Positions 1 through 7,264 of a stretch of 23,697 bases of DNA are shown here, piece by piece. The stretch spans positions 1 through 23,697 of the forward strand of contig JAHFPO010000013.1 of assembly GCA_023266695.1 (NCBI GenBank), read 5' to 3'. Within the stretch, counting starts at the first letter, position 1. The number at the start of each line of letters is the position of its first letter. The position numbers and the translations under genes are program-made. The notes under the pieces were generated by a model, which worked only from the letters and a program-made list of their open reading frames with translations, was not told the DNA's origin and made no database searches. This DNA is from Hyphomicrobiales bacterium. GTDB lineage: Bacteria; Pseudomonadota; Alphaproteobacteria; Rhizobiales; Xanthobacteraceae.

Positions 1-849
1 CGCGAATGCGTGGCCGACGTGCTGCATGGGCACGGCGCCAAGGGCGGCGCCTATGTCCGCCTCGCGGGCGCAAGCGCCTTGCGCGTCTATACGCCCCACG
101 GCGGCAGCCTGCATTATTCGCTCCTCTCCCCGCTCGGATTTCTCTATCTGATCGCCGAAACCGTGCTCAAATTCCGTACCGATCTCTTTCTGTTCGAGAG
201 CGAATTCGGGCTCGCGACCTTCCGCCGCAAGATCGGTGAGCCGCGACGGGCGCGCGTGGTCCATAACGGAGTGACCGCCGCCGAGTTCGAACCGGTCGCG
301 CCCGATGCCGACGCCGCCGATTTCGTCTTCGTCGGCGAATTGCGCCATCTCAAGGGCGTCGACGTGCTGATCGAGGCGTTGGCGCTGCTCGCCGCCAAGG
401 GCTGGAGCGGCAGCGCGATCCTGGTCGGCGAAGGCCCCGACCGCCAGGCGCTCGAAGCGCGCGCCTCTGCCCTCGGCATCCTCCATCGCGTCCATTTTCT
501 CGGGGCCCTGCCCGCGCGCGCGGCCTTCCGCTCGGGGCACGTGCTGGTGGTGCCGTCGCGGGCGGAATCCCTGCCCTATATCGTGCTCGAGGCCGCGGCG
601 GCCGAAGTGCCGATGGTGGCGACCCGGGTCGGCGGCATTGCGGAAATCTTCGGCCCCGATGCCGGCGCCCTCATTCCGCCTAGTGATCCGTCAGCGCTTG
701 CCGCGGCGCTCGGCCGGATGCGCGACGAAGGTGCCGCCGATCTCGTGCGCCGGCTGCACCAGCGCGTTGCGCGCTCCTTCACCGTCGAGGCGATGACCGA
801 CGGCGTGCTCGCCGCTTACGAAGACGCGCGCGTGGCGGTATCCGATTAA
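1..849 (+). CDS. Glycosyltransferase family 4 (GT4), 5' end outside window
   Basis: Probably transfers a sugar from a nucleotide-sugar donor to a lipid-linked glycan on the cytoplasmic side of the membrane, as part of surface-polysaccharide synthesis. The frame is open from the left edge (reading R-E-C-V-A-D-V-L-H-G-H-G), so the N-terminal acceptor domain is partly missing and the GTG at 10 is not a convincing start. The GT-B C-terminal half is clear: FVGELRHLKGVDVLIEAL, then ILVGEGPDRQALE, then the EX7E donor-binding motif in ESLPYIVLEA, followed by VATRVGGIAEIF. It ends in TAA. The next two genes on the strand are a priming sugar phosphotransferase and a polysaccharide ligase, which supports an exopolysaccharide or O-antigen role. 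The sugar specificity cannot be read from the sequence. The family is secure; the pathway is inferred from context. Confidence 0.85.
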   Translation, partial: RECVADVLHGHGAKGGAYVRLAGASALRVYTPHGGSLHYSLLSPLGFLYLIAETVLKFRTDLFLFESEFGLATFRRKIGEPRRARVVHNGVTAAEFEPVAPDADAADFVFVGELRHLKGVDVLIEALALLAAKGWSGSAILVGEGPDRQALEARASALGILHRVHFLGALPARAAFRSGHVLVVPSRAESLPYIVLEAAAAEVPMVATRVGGIAEIFGPDAGALIPPSDPSALAAALGRMRDEGAADLVRRLHQRVARSFTVEAMTDGVLAAYEDARVAVSD

Positions 850-965
850 TGGTTAATGCAAGAATTAAACTTTCCGACAGAAATACCCACTAAATTCTAC
901 GCGTTTCCACCATCGCGAGCCGGCGATCGACGCAAACACCGGCCCGGTTCAGGGACGCGAGGACC

Positions 966-2516
966 ATGACCGAGATCGGCGCCCGCGACGTGAAGCGGGA
1001 GATGGAGGCACAAGCCGCTCGCTCGAGTGCCATCGCTCTCGTACCCGTGCGCGCGAAGGTCACCGAACTCGGACCGCTCGCGCACCGGATCGCCTCCCAG
1101 CCGATCGCGTCGGCGATTTCCCAGGTCGTGCTTGCGGGTTTCGTGCGGCTCGCCGAATTCCTGGCCATCGCCGCGCTCGGTCTTGTCATCTACGCGGCCT
1201 ATGTTCCCGACGAGGGCTCGGCCTGGCGCTATGTGTGGGCGACCGGCGCCATCTCGGCGGCGGCGATCTTCGCTTTCCAGTGGGTGGAAATCTACGACGT
1301 GGCGGCGATGCGCACCCATGTCTATCAGCTGAGCAGACTCTCGGCCGCCTGGGTGACCGTGTTCCTGATCGCGCTCGCGATTTCGTTCTTCGCGAAATTC
1401 GACGGCATGTATTCGCGCGTCTGGGCGGCGACCTGGTACGGCAGCGGTCTGTTCATGCTGTTCGCGGGAAGGCTCGCGCTCTCGGCGCTGGTGCGCCATT
1501 GGACGCGCGAGGGCCGTCTCGTGCGCCGCACCGCCATCGTCGGCGGCGGCAGCTCGGGCGAGGCGCTGGTCGCCGCCCTCAAGGCGCAGGCCGATTCCGA
1601 TCTGCAGATTTGCGGCGTATTCGACGATCGCGCCGACGACCGCTCGCCGCCGAAGATCGCCGGCGTGCCGAAGCTCGGCACCGTCGACGACCTCGTCGAG
1701 TTCGCGCGCCGTACCCGCATCGATCTTCTGCTGGTGTCGCTGCCGATCACCGCCGAAGAGCGGGTGCTGCAGATGGTGCGCAAGCTCTGGGTGCTGCCGG
1801 TGGATCTGCGTCTCGCCGCCCACATGAGCCGGCTGCGTTTCCGTCCGCGCGCCTACAGCTACATCGGCAATGTTCCGGTGTTCGACGTCTTCGACCGGCC
1901 GATCGCCGATTGGGACGTGGTGATCAAGTGGCTGTTCGACCGCATCGTGGGCTCGCTCATGCTGATCGCCGCCCTGCCGCTGATGGCGCTCGTTGCGCTT
2001 GCGATCAAGCTCGACAGCCGCGGTCCGGTATTCTTCAAGCAGAAGCGCTACGGCTTCAACAACGAGCTGATCGAGGTCTTCAAGTTCCGCTCGATGCGCG
2101 CCGAAGCAACCGATGCGAATGCGCTGAAGCTCGTCAGCAAGAACGATCCGCGCGTCACCCGCGTCGGCCGCTTCATCCGCAAGACCAGCCTCGACGAGCT
2201 GCCGCAGCTCATCAATGTGGCGATCAAGGGCAATCTCTCGCTGGTCGGCCCGCGCCCGCATGCGATCCACGCCAAGGCCGCCAATTGGCTCTATGACCAG
2301 GTGGTCGACGGCTACTTCGCCCGCCACCGCGTCAAGCCCGGCATCACCGGTTGGGCGCAGGTGAACGGCTGGCGCGGCGAGACCGACACCCAGGAGAAAA
2401 TCCAGCGCCGCGTCGAGCACGATCTCTATTACATCGAGAACTGGTCGGTGCTGTTCGACCTGTACATCCTGGCGCTGACGCCGTTCGCGCTGATGAAGAC
2501 CGAGAGCGCCTATTGA
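966..2516 (+). CDS. Undecaprenyl-phosphate glucose (hexose) phosphotransferase, polyisoprenyl-phosphate hexose-1-P transferase
   Basis: Starts repeat-unit assembly by moving a hexose-1-phosphate, typically glucose-1-P from UDP-glucose, onto undecaprenyl phosphate at the inner membrane. The 516-aa length and layout match the WcaJ-type family. Hydrophobic segments lie at about residues 53-79, 92-108, 126-146 and 155-175. A Rossmann-like CoA-binding-3 domain begins at IVGGGSSGEAL (about 191). A re-entrant hydrophobic helix (about 324-346) precedes the bacterial sugar transferase domain, which holds RGPVFFKQKRYG, KFRSMRAEA, the catalytic-type D-E pair in KTSLDELPQL (D410, E411), LSLVGPRPHA and KPGITGWAQVNGWRGET. 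The ATG at 966 has a GAGG three bases upstream, which is rather close. Its TGA overlaps the ATG of the next gene by one base, so the two are probably translationally coupled. The donor sugar is inferred from family resemblance only. Confidence 0.92.
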   Translation: MTEIGARDVKREMEAQAARSSAIALVPVRAKVTELGPLAHRIASQPIASAISQVVLAGFVRLAEFLAIAALGLVIYAAYVPDEGSAWRYVWATGAISAAAIFAFQWVEIYDVAAMRTHVYQLSRLSAAWVTVFLIALAISFFAKFDGMYSRVWAATWYGSGLFMLFAGRLALSALVRHWTREGRLVRRTAIVGGGSSGEALVAALKAQADSDLQICGVFDDRADDRSPPKIAGVPKLGTVDDLVEFARRTRIDLLLVSLPITAEERVLQMVRKLWVLPVDLRLAAHMSRLRFRPRAYSYIGNVPVFDVFDRPIADWDVVIKWLFDRIVGSLMLIAALPLMALVALAIKLDSRGPVFFKQKRYGFNNELIEVFKFRSMRAEATDANALKLVSKNDPRVTRVGRFIRKTSLDELPQLINVAIKGNLSLVGPRPHAIHAKAANWLYDQVVDGYFARHRVKPGITGWAQVNGWRGETDTQEKIQRRVEHDLYYIENWSVLFDLYILALTPFALMKTESAY

Positions 2517-3808
2517 TGGCCGCCGGCGACCTGGCAGCACCCTCGCGGCCGTCGGGAAGGGCCTACGAGGCAGTCCAACTCGCCGACCGTCTGTTGCATG
2601 TATTCCTCTTCGTCACCATTCTCTCGAGCTTCCTCGTCTTCATCGAGCCGTCGCCCTATGAGGGCTTTGTCGGCCTCTTAGGCCTCGCTTGCCTGTTCCT
2701 CGGGCTCACCGTCGACCGCAAGCTGATCCCGCTCATTCTGTTGTTGTTCGCCTGGAACATGAGCGGCCTCGTCTCGCTCCTTCCCGTGCTTCACGACGGC
2801 GACGCCATCAAGTTCATGGCGATATCGTTCTATCTCGCCCTCTCCGCCATCCTGTTCGCCTGCCTGTTCGCCGAGGACAGCGTGCGGCGGCTCATGGTCA
2901 TGCGCAGCGCCTATCTGCTCGCGGCCATGATCGTCTCGATGATCGGCATCGCCGGATATTTCCGCCTGATCCCGGGCGCCGACCTCTTCCTGCTGGCCGA
3001 CCGCGCGCGCGGGACCTTCAAGGACCCGAACGTGTTCGGACCGTTCCTGGTGCTGCCGCTGCTGTTCATGATCGAGCGGATTCTGTCGGACGGCATCAGG
3101 CTCGGTCGTCTCGCCGCCGCCGCGATCATTGTCACCGGACTGTTCCTGAGCTTCTCGCGCGGCGCCTGGATGCAATTCGTCGTCTCGGCGGTTTTGATGG
3201 TGGGTTTATTGTTCGTGTCGGCCCCGACCCTGCGGTTCCGCATGCGCATCGTCGCGTTCGCCTTGATCGCGATGATGGGCGTCATCGGCCTCCTCAACGT
3301 GCTGCTCACCTTCGACGCGGTGGGAAACCTGTTCCAACAGCGCGCGAGCGTGCTGCAGGAATACGATGCCGGCGGCTCCGGCCGCTTTGACCGGCAGGCC
3401 GACAGCCTGCCGGCCCTGATCGAGCATCCCAACGGGCTCGGCCCGTACCAGTTCTACAAATATTTCCAGCAGGATCCGCACAACGTCTATATCAATGCCT
3501 TCGCCTCCTACGGCTGGGTCGGCGGCATTGCTTATGTGCTGCTGGTGCTCACGACGCTCTATATGGGCTTTCGATACGCATTCATGCGAACGCCGTGGCA
3601 GCGCTTCTTGATCCCCGCCATCGCGACGTTCGCCGGAACGGCGGTCGAAGGCTTCGTGGTCGATACCGACCACTGGCGCCATTTTTATCTGCTGATGGGA
3701 ATCATCTGGGGGCTCTCGGTTGCGACCGAGAATGCGCGTCGTGTTGCGCGGTTACCGGGCACTAACTATAGTCGCGCCCTCGGTCGGAGCGTGGCGCAGC
3801 CCGGTTAG
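2516..3808 (+). CDS. O-antigen ligase / polysaccharide polymerase-like membrane protein
   Basis: A 430-aa polytopic membrane protein of the O-antigen ligase (Wzy/WaaL-like) family, expected to polymerise or ligate polysaccharide on the periplasmic face. The start is the ATG overlapping the TGA of the preceding gene (TGATG); upstream codons in the frame belong to that gene's shadow. About ten hydrophobic helices are visible. A hydrophilic stretch (FQQRASVLQEYDAGGSGRFD to DPHNVYINAFASYGWVGG) corresponds to the large periplasmic loop, and the H-N-x-Y-I-N-x-F-A-S-Y-G motif is typical of the family. The last eight codons (GRSVAQPG) and the TAG stop lie inside the 5' half of a tRNA-Pro gene, so the C-terminal tail is dictated by tRNA sequence. 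The tRNA promoter is also inside this gene. Whether it acts as polymerase or ligase cannot be decided here. Confidence 0.85.
   Translation: MAAGDLAAPSRPSGRAYEAVQLADRLLHVFLFVTILSSFLVFIEPSPYEGFVGLLGLACLFLGLTVDRKLIPLILLLFAWNMSGLVSLLPVLHDGDAIKFMAISFYLALSAILFACLFAEDSVRRLMVMRSAYLLAAMIVSMIGIAGYFRLIPGADLFLLADRARGTFKDPNVFGPFLVLPLLFMIERILSDGIRLGRLAAAAIIVTGLFLSFSRGAWMQFVVSAVLMVGLLFVSAPTLRFRMRIVAFALIAMMGVIGLLNVLLTFDAVGNLFQQRASVLQEYDAGGSGRFDRQADSLPALIEHPNGLGPYQFYKYFQQDPHNVYINAFASYGWVGGIAYVLLVLTTLYMGFRYAFMRTPWQRFLIPAIATFAGTAVEGFVVDTDHWRHFYLLMGIIWGLSVATENARRVARLPGTNYSRALGRSVAQPG
3744..3772 (+). promoter_or_regulatory. Sigma70-type promoter of tRNA-Pro, inside the ligase CDS
   Basis: TTGCGC at 3744-3749 and TATAGT at 3767-3772 are separated by exactly 17 bases. 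Transcription would begin near 3779, six bases before the mature 5' end of the tRNA at 3785. Both boxes are within the coding sequence of the upstream O-antigen ligase-like gene. The spacing and position are seen directly; activity is inferred. Confidence 0.6.
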
Positions 3809-3862
3809 CGCACTAGTCTGGGGGACTAGGGGTCGCGGGTTCAAATCCCGCCGCTCCGACCA
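3785..3862 (+). tRNA. tRNA-Pro (anticodon GGG)
   Basis: A full cloverleaf can be folded by eye. The acceptor stem is CGGAGCG/CGCTCCG (3785-3791 with 3852-3858). The D stem is GCGC/GCGC. The anticodon stem is CTAGT/ACTAG with loop CTGGGGG, placing the anticodon GGG at 3820-3822, which reads CCC proline codons. The variable loop has five bases, the T stem is GCGGG/CCCGC with loop TTCAAAT, the discriminator is A, and CCA is encoded at 3860-3862. The upstream ORF ends at its TAG (3806-3808) inside the D arm, an overlap of 24 bases. A promoter with ideal spacing lies just upstream. In related genomes as I recall them, a proline tRNA follows the ihfA-merR genes nearby, which fits. Confidence 0.97.
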
Positions 3863-4006
3863 GTCCCATGAATCGGCGATCCCTCGTATTTTCCTTGGCA
3901 CGGACGCGCTCGCGCGCCGCGCCGGCCGTTTCGGATATGCGGGCGGCGATCGTTACAATTTGAATCATTCGGATCACAACCGGCTCACCCTGTTGCGGAC
4001 AATCGG

Positions 4007-4081
4007 GCCGCCGCCGGCGGCGGCTTAACCGGGCCGAATAGGGCCCGGATTTATCTCTCGCCCCGACAAATCCGGGGCGAG
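4007..4081. repeat. Cluster of three GC-rich inverted repeats downstream of tRNA-Pro
   Basis: Three hairpin-forming palindromes stand in a row: 4007-4024 (nine-base arms, no loop, GCCGCCGCC/GGCGGCGGC), 4029-4048 (CCGGGCC/GGCCCGG, six-base loop, followed by ATTTAT), and 4057-4081 (CTCGCCCCG/CGGGGCGAG, seven-base loop). The middle one with its short T-rich tail could terminate tRNA or upstream transcription, but none has a strong U tract. The last lies just before the peptidase gene and could also affect its leader. The rest of the 3863-4133 gap shows nothing recognisable. Confidence 0.5.
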
Positions 4082-4133
4082 GATCGGTGCGTTCGAACGC
4101 CGGCCGATGCCCCGGACGACAGGGGCGTCGAAC

Positions 4134-5069
4134 ATGTGGGTCTCGGTCCGGGCAAATTGCCCGGCGTTCATATTGACGATCGCGTGCATCCTCGCGATCG
4201 TCGGCGCCCTCTCCATCGGCGCGACGGCCAAGCCGGACGGCCAGAAGTCGCAGGGCGCGGCGGAACCCGCCGCCATGGCACCGGCGATGCCTGATGAGCG
4301 CGCCGACGCCGCCGGCCCGATCCGCCTCGCCGCCGTCGATCCGGCCACGACGGTGACGATTGCGCCGGCGGATCGCCCGCCCGCAGTCCGGGAAGAAAAC
4401 AACGAACCGTTCGGGCTCGTCGCATTGCGCGCGCCCGAAGGGCTATTGTGGGAAAAGTGGCGCGGGGTCGAGGCCGAAATCCGCGCCGACACGCTCGCGC
4501 TTGCCCGCTGCCGCCGCGAGCCTGAAAGCTGCTCGCCCGCCGCCGTTCGCTTTCTCGCGCTGATAGAAGCCGGGCGTATGCGCCCCGGCCGCGCGCGGTT
4601 CGGCGAAATCAACCGGGCGGTCAATAGCACGATCCGCTATGTGAGCGATCTCGTCCAGCACGGCGTGCCCGATCGCTGGAGCTCGCCGCTCGCGACCTTC
4701 GCCGCCGGCCGCGGCGATTGCGAGGACTATGCGATCGCCAAGTACGCGGCCTTGCGCGAGGCCGGCGTCGCCGAAAGTGATCTGCGTCTGCTCTTGGTGT
4801 ACGACCGGACGGTGCGCGAGGATCATCTAGTGCTCGCCGCCCGCCATGACGGGCGCTGGCTCATCCTCGACAATCGCCGGCTGCTGCTGCTCGAGGCGAG
4901 CGAGCTGCCGCAATACGCGCCGCTGTTCGCCTTCGGCCAGGAGGGCGTCATGCTGGTGGTGACGCCGGCGGTGGCGCGCGCAGCTAGCGGCAAGGAAACA
5001 GCACCCGCGACGGCGGACGCGACCCCGGCGGTCTCCACCGGGTGGAACGGCGCGCCGCTGCTGCTCTGA
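4134..5069 (+). CDS. Bacterial transglutaminase-like cysteine peptidase (BTLCP, DUF920 type), exported
   Basis: A predicted periplasmic cysteine peptidase of the bacterial transglutaminase-like family, to which the biofilm adhesin protease LapG belongs. Counting from the ATG at 4134, the protein has 311 aa. A signal or anchor segment covers about residues 10-32, followed by an Ala/Pro-rich linker (about 33-90). The catalytic domain shows Cys196 in GRGDCEDYAIAKYAALREAG, His231 in REDHLVLAARHDG and Asp246 in RWLILDNRR, the expected Cys-His-Asp triad. I chose 4134 because AGGGG lies eight bases upstream and it leaves a normal signal peptide; the in-frame ATG at 4107 adds nine residues and has no clear ribosome site. 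No large adhesin or LapD-like receptor is in the window, so the substrate is unknown. It is convergent with the MerR gene. Confidence 0.85.
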   Translation: MWVSVRANCPAFILTIACILAIVGALSIGATAKPDGQKSQGAAEPAAMAPAMPDERADAAGPIRLAAVDPATTVTIAPADRPPAVREENNEPFGLVALRAPEGLLWEKWRGVEAEIRADTLALARCRREPESCSPAAVRFLALIEAGRMRPGRARFGEINRAVNSTIRYVSDLVQHGVPDRWSSPLATFAAGRGDCEDYAIAKYAALREAGVAESDLRLLLVYDRTVREDHLVLAARHDGRWLILDNRRLLLLEASELPQYAPLFAFGQEGVMLVVTPAVARAASGKETAPATADATPAVSTGWNGAPLLL

Positions 5070-5118
5070 CCGGTTTCAATCGCCCGGCGACGGCCGGACG
5101 GGGCCCGATCGCTCCCCT

Positions 5119-5868
5119 TCAGGATTCCTCGTCGCTCGCCTGATCGAGCATCCGGCGGCATTCGCCGAGCTCATAGAGCGTCGCCTTGAGCAAGCGGATC
5201 GCCTCCGGCGTGAGCTTTGGATTTTCGCTGGCACCGCGCGGATCGCCCGCGCGCGCCGCCGCGGCCGGGCGGCGGCTTGCGGCCGGCGCGTCGTCGTCGA
5301 GCACCGGACGCACTCCCTGCCGCGCCGGACGCCCCGGCTCGGAAGCCTTGCGGAACGGAAACGGCGGGATGTCTTCCTCGTCCGCGGCCCCCGTTCCCAA
5401 CGGTGCGCGCGGCGGGATCGGAACCTCGACCACCCGCGGCAGCTCGGGCGCGGCGCCGCGCGAGGATCTGAGCGATGGCAACAAGTCGAGGATACCGGCG
5501 CCGGCCGCACGCACAGCCGGCTCTCCGCGTTCACGCGCCCCTCCGGGATGGCCGGCATCCACGAACGCCGGCGCCGAACGCTTCTCCTCGCCTTCGATGG
5601 CGTGCCCGATCGACTGCACGTGGCGCACCCCCTGCTCGCGCAAAATCTGCTGCACGCCGCGGATGGTGTAGCCCTCGCCATAGAGCAGGTGGCGGATGCC
5701 GCGTAGAAGATCGACGTCGTCGGGCCGGTAATAGCGCCGGCCGCCGCCGCGCTTCAGCGGCTTGATCTGTGCGAACCGCGTTTCCCAGAAACGGAGCACA
5801 TGCTGGGGCAAATCGAGGTCTTCGGCGACCTCACTGATGGTGCGGAAGGCGTCCGGCCCTTTCTCCAC
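5119..5868 (-). CDS. MerR-family transcriptional regulator
   Basis: A 249-aa DNA-binding protein. The N-terminal MerR winged helix-turn-helix spans about residues 8-80: TISEVAEDLDLPQHVLRFWE, the wing GGGRRYYRPDDVDLLRGI, then YGEGYTIRGVQQILREQG. Residues from about 95 to 210 are Pro/Ala/Arg-rich and probably disordered, and a final helix (about 215-249, LTPEAIRLLKATLYELGECRRML) may form a coiled coil. There is no metal-binding cysteine set like that of MerR or CueR, so a metal-sensing role is not supported. The start codon is GTG, the first plausible start before the HTH. It lies 21 bases after ihfA in the same direction, an arrangement conserved in Hyphomicrobiales as I recall. Its targets are unknown. 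Confidence 0.88.
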   Translation of the reverse strand: MEKGPDAFRTISEVAEDLDLPQHVLRFWETRFAQIKPLKRGGGRRYYRPDDVDLLRGIRHLLYGEGYTIRGVQQILREQGVRHVQSIGHAIEGEEKRSAPAFVDAGHPGGARERGEPAVRAAGAGILDLLPSLRSSRGAAPELPRVVEVPIPPRAPLGTGAADEEDIPPFPFRKASEPGRPARQGVRPVLDDDAPAASRRPAAAARAGDPRGASENPKLTPEAIRLLKATLYELGECRRMLDQASDEES

Positions 5869-5889
5869 GTCACCAACCCAACTGGTTGC

Positions 5890-6201
5890 TCAGCGCTTTC
5901 TGCCTTCGTGGCGGTCGTTGATGCGGCTCTTCAGTATGTTCGAAGGCTTGAACACCATCACCCGGCGCGGCTCGATTGGAACTTCCTCGCCGGTCTTCGG
6001 ATTGCGTCCGATTCGTCGACCCTTTTGTCGCACGATAAACGAACCGAACGAAGAGAGCTTCACGTTTTCCCCTTTGGCGAGGCTGTCCGTGATCTCCCGT
6101 AGCACCAGCTCGACCAATGCCGCCGATTCGGTGCGCGACAGGCCGACCTTTTGATAGACCACTTCGCTCAAATCCGCACGCGTAACCGTCTTCGCCGCCA
6201 T
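5890..6201 (-). CDS. ihfA: Integration host factor subunit alpha
   Basis: The alpha subunit of the IHF heterodimer, a nucleoid protein that bends DNA sharply at specific sites and acts in transcription, replication and recombination. The 103-aa length is normal. It begins MAAKTVTRADLSEVVYQKVG, has the HU/IHF body GENVKLSSFGSFIVRQKGRR, and shows the beta-arm GRNPKTGEEVPIEPRRVMVF with the DNA-intercalating proline position. A purine-rich run (GGGGGGAA) lies about eight bases before the ATG. The gap to fabH contains an AT-rich patch (about 6228-6258) unlike the surrounding GC-rich DNA, which probably carries a promoter, although I could not define convincing boxes. The merR gene follows 21 bases downstream and is likely co-transcribed. 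Confidence 0.97.
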   Translation of the reverse strand: MAAKTVTRADLSEVVYQKVGLSRTESAALVELVLREITDSLAKGENVKLSSFGSFIVRQKGRRIGRNPKTGEEVPIEPRRVMVFKPSNILKSRINDRHEGRKR

Positions 6202-6286
6202 CGCCGTTCCCCCCGTCGTTTCGGCAATGCAACTATCATTCTGAATTTCAAACGATATTCGGCTCGGGCGACGCGGTCAACAAGGC

Positions 6287-7264
6287 TCACCAACGAACGA
6301 GCGCGGAGGCCCAGGTGAAGCCCCCGCCCATCGCTTCCAACAGGACGAGGTGGCCGGGCTTGATCCGCCGGTCGACGCGAGCGTCGGCGAGCGCCAGCGG
6401 GATCGAGGCGGCCGAGGTATTGCCATGGCGGTCGACGGTGGAGACGATCTTTTCGGGCGCAATGCCGAGCTTGTGGGCGCTACCGTCGATGATCCGCTTG
6501 TTGGCCTGGTGCGGCACGAACCAGTCGATATCCTTGGCGCCATAGCCGGTCGCCTTGAAGGCGTCCTCCACCACGTCGGTGATCATGCCGACGGCGTGGC
6601 GGAAGACTTCCCGGCCCTCCATGCGCAGCTGCCCGACGGTGCCGGTGGTGGACGGGCCGCCGTCGACATAGAGCTTCGAGCGGTAACGGCCGTCCGAACG
6701 CAGATGCGTGGTGAGCACGCCGCGGTCGGTACGCTCGCCGGGCTGCTCGCCCGCCTCCAGCACCAGCGCCCCCGCCCCGTCCCCGAACAACACGCAGGTG
6801 GAGCGGTCGTTCCAGTCGAGAATGCGCGAGAAGGTTTCGGCGCCGATTACCAGCGCGCAGCGGAATTCGCCCGAGTTGAGAAAGCGGTCGGCGGTCGCGA
6901 GCGCAAAGACGAAGCCCGAGCACACCGCCTGCAGGTCGAAGGCGGCGCCGCGGGTGATCCCGAGTTCGGCCTGGATCGTCACCGCGCTCGCCGGGAAGGT
7001 CTGATCCGGCGTCGAAGTGGCGAGCACGATGAGATCGACCGCATCGGAGCCCATCCCCGCGTCGGCGAGCGCCGCGCGTGCCGCGGCGAGCCCGAGATCG
7101 GAGGTGGTCTCGCCCTCGGCCGCGATCCTGCGCTCGTGGATGCCGGTGCGCTGGACGATCCACTCGTCGGAGGTGTCAAGCCTGCTGGCGATTTCCTGAT
7201 TGGTCATCACCCGCGCCGGCAGATAGCCACCAACGCCCCGGACGATCGAGCGGCGCACGCTCAC
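6287..7264 (-). CDS. fabH: Beta-ketoacyl-ACP synthase III
   Basis: Condenses acetyl-CoA with malonyl-ACP to start type II fatty acid synthesis in the cytoplasm. From the GTG at 7264 the protein has 325 aa, the usual family length. The catalytic triad is complete: Cys115 in DLQAVCSGFVFALATADRF, His252 in DWFVPHQANKRIIDG and Asn282 in DRHGNTSAASIPLALADA. The closing GGGFTWASALVRW is typical. The start overlaps the plsX stop by four bases (GTGA), which argues for translational coupling; longer in-frame upstream extension is the shadow of plsX. A second GTG lies two codons further in. Pairing with plsX links phospholipid and fatty-acid initiation. Confidence 0.96.
   Translation of the reverse strand: MSVRRSIVRGVGGYLPARVMTNQEIASRLDTSDEWIVQRTGIHERRIAAEGETTSDLGLAAARAALADAGMGSDAVDLIVLATSTPDQTFPASAVTIQAELGITRGAAFDLQAVCSGFVFALATADRFLNSGEFRCALVIGAETFSRILDWNDRSTCVLFGDGAGALVLEAGEQPGERTDRGVLTTHLRSDGRYRSKLYVDGGPSTTGTVGQLRMEGREVFRHAVGMITDVVEDAFKATGYGAKDIDWFVPHQANKRIIDGSAHKLGIAPEKIVSTVDRHGNTSAASIPLALADARVDRRIKPGHLVLLEAMGGGFTWASALVRW

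Noticed and set aside
850..965. Promoter for the sugar phosphotransferase in the AT-rich gap
   Set aside because: TTAAAC and TAAATT are present but 20 bases apart, and no better-spaced pair was found.
897..2540. Long minus-strand open frame (547 codons) opposite the sugar phosphotransferase
   Set aside because: It mirrors codon structure of the real gene; the protein is an Arg/His/Glu-rich shadow without motifs.
3785..3862. tRNA-Pro as an integration site of a mobile element
   Set aside because: No integrase, no second copy of the tRNA 3' end and no phage or plasmid genes are visible in the window.
3720..4028. 102-codon plus-strand frame running across tRNA-Pro
   Set aside because: It spans the whole tRNA and the hairpin cluster and has no convincing ribosome site, so it is chance.
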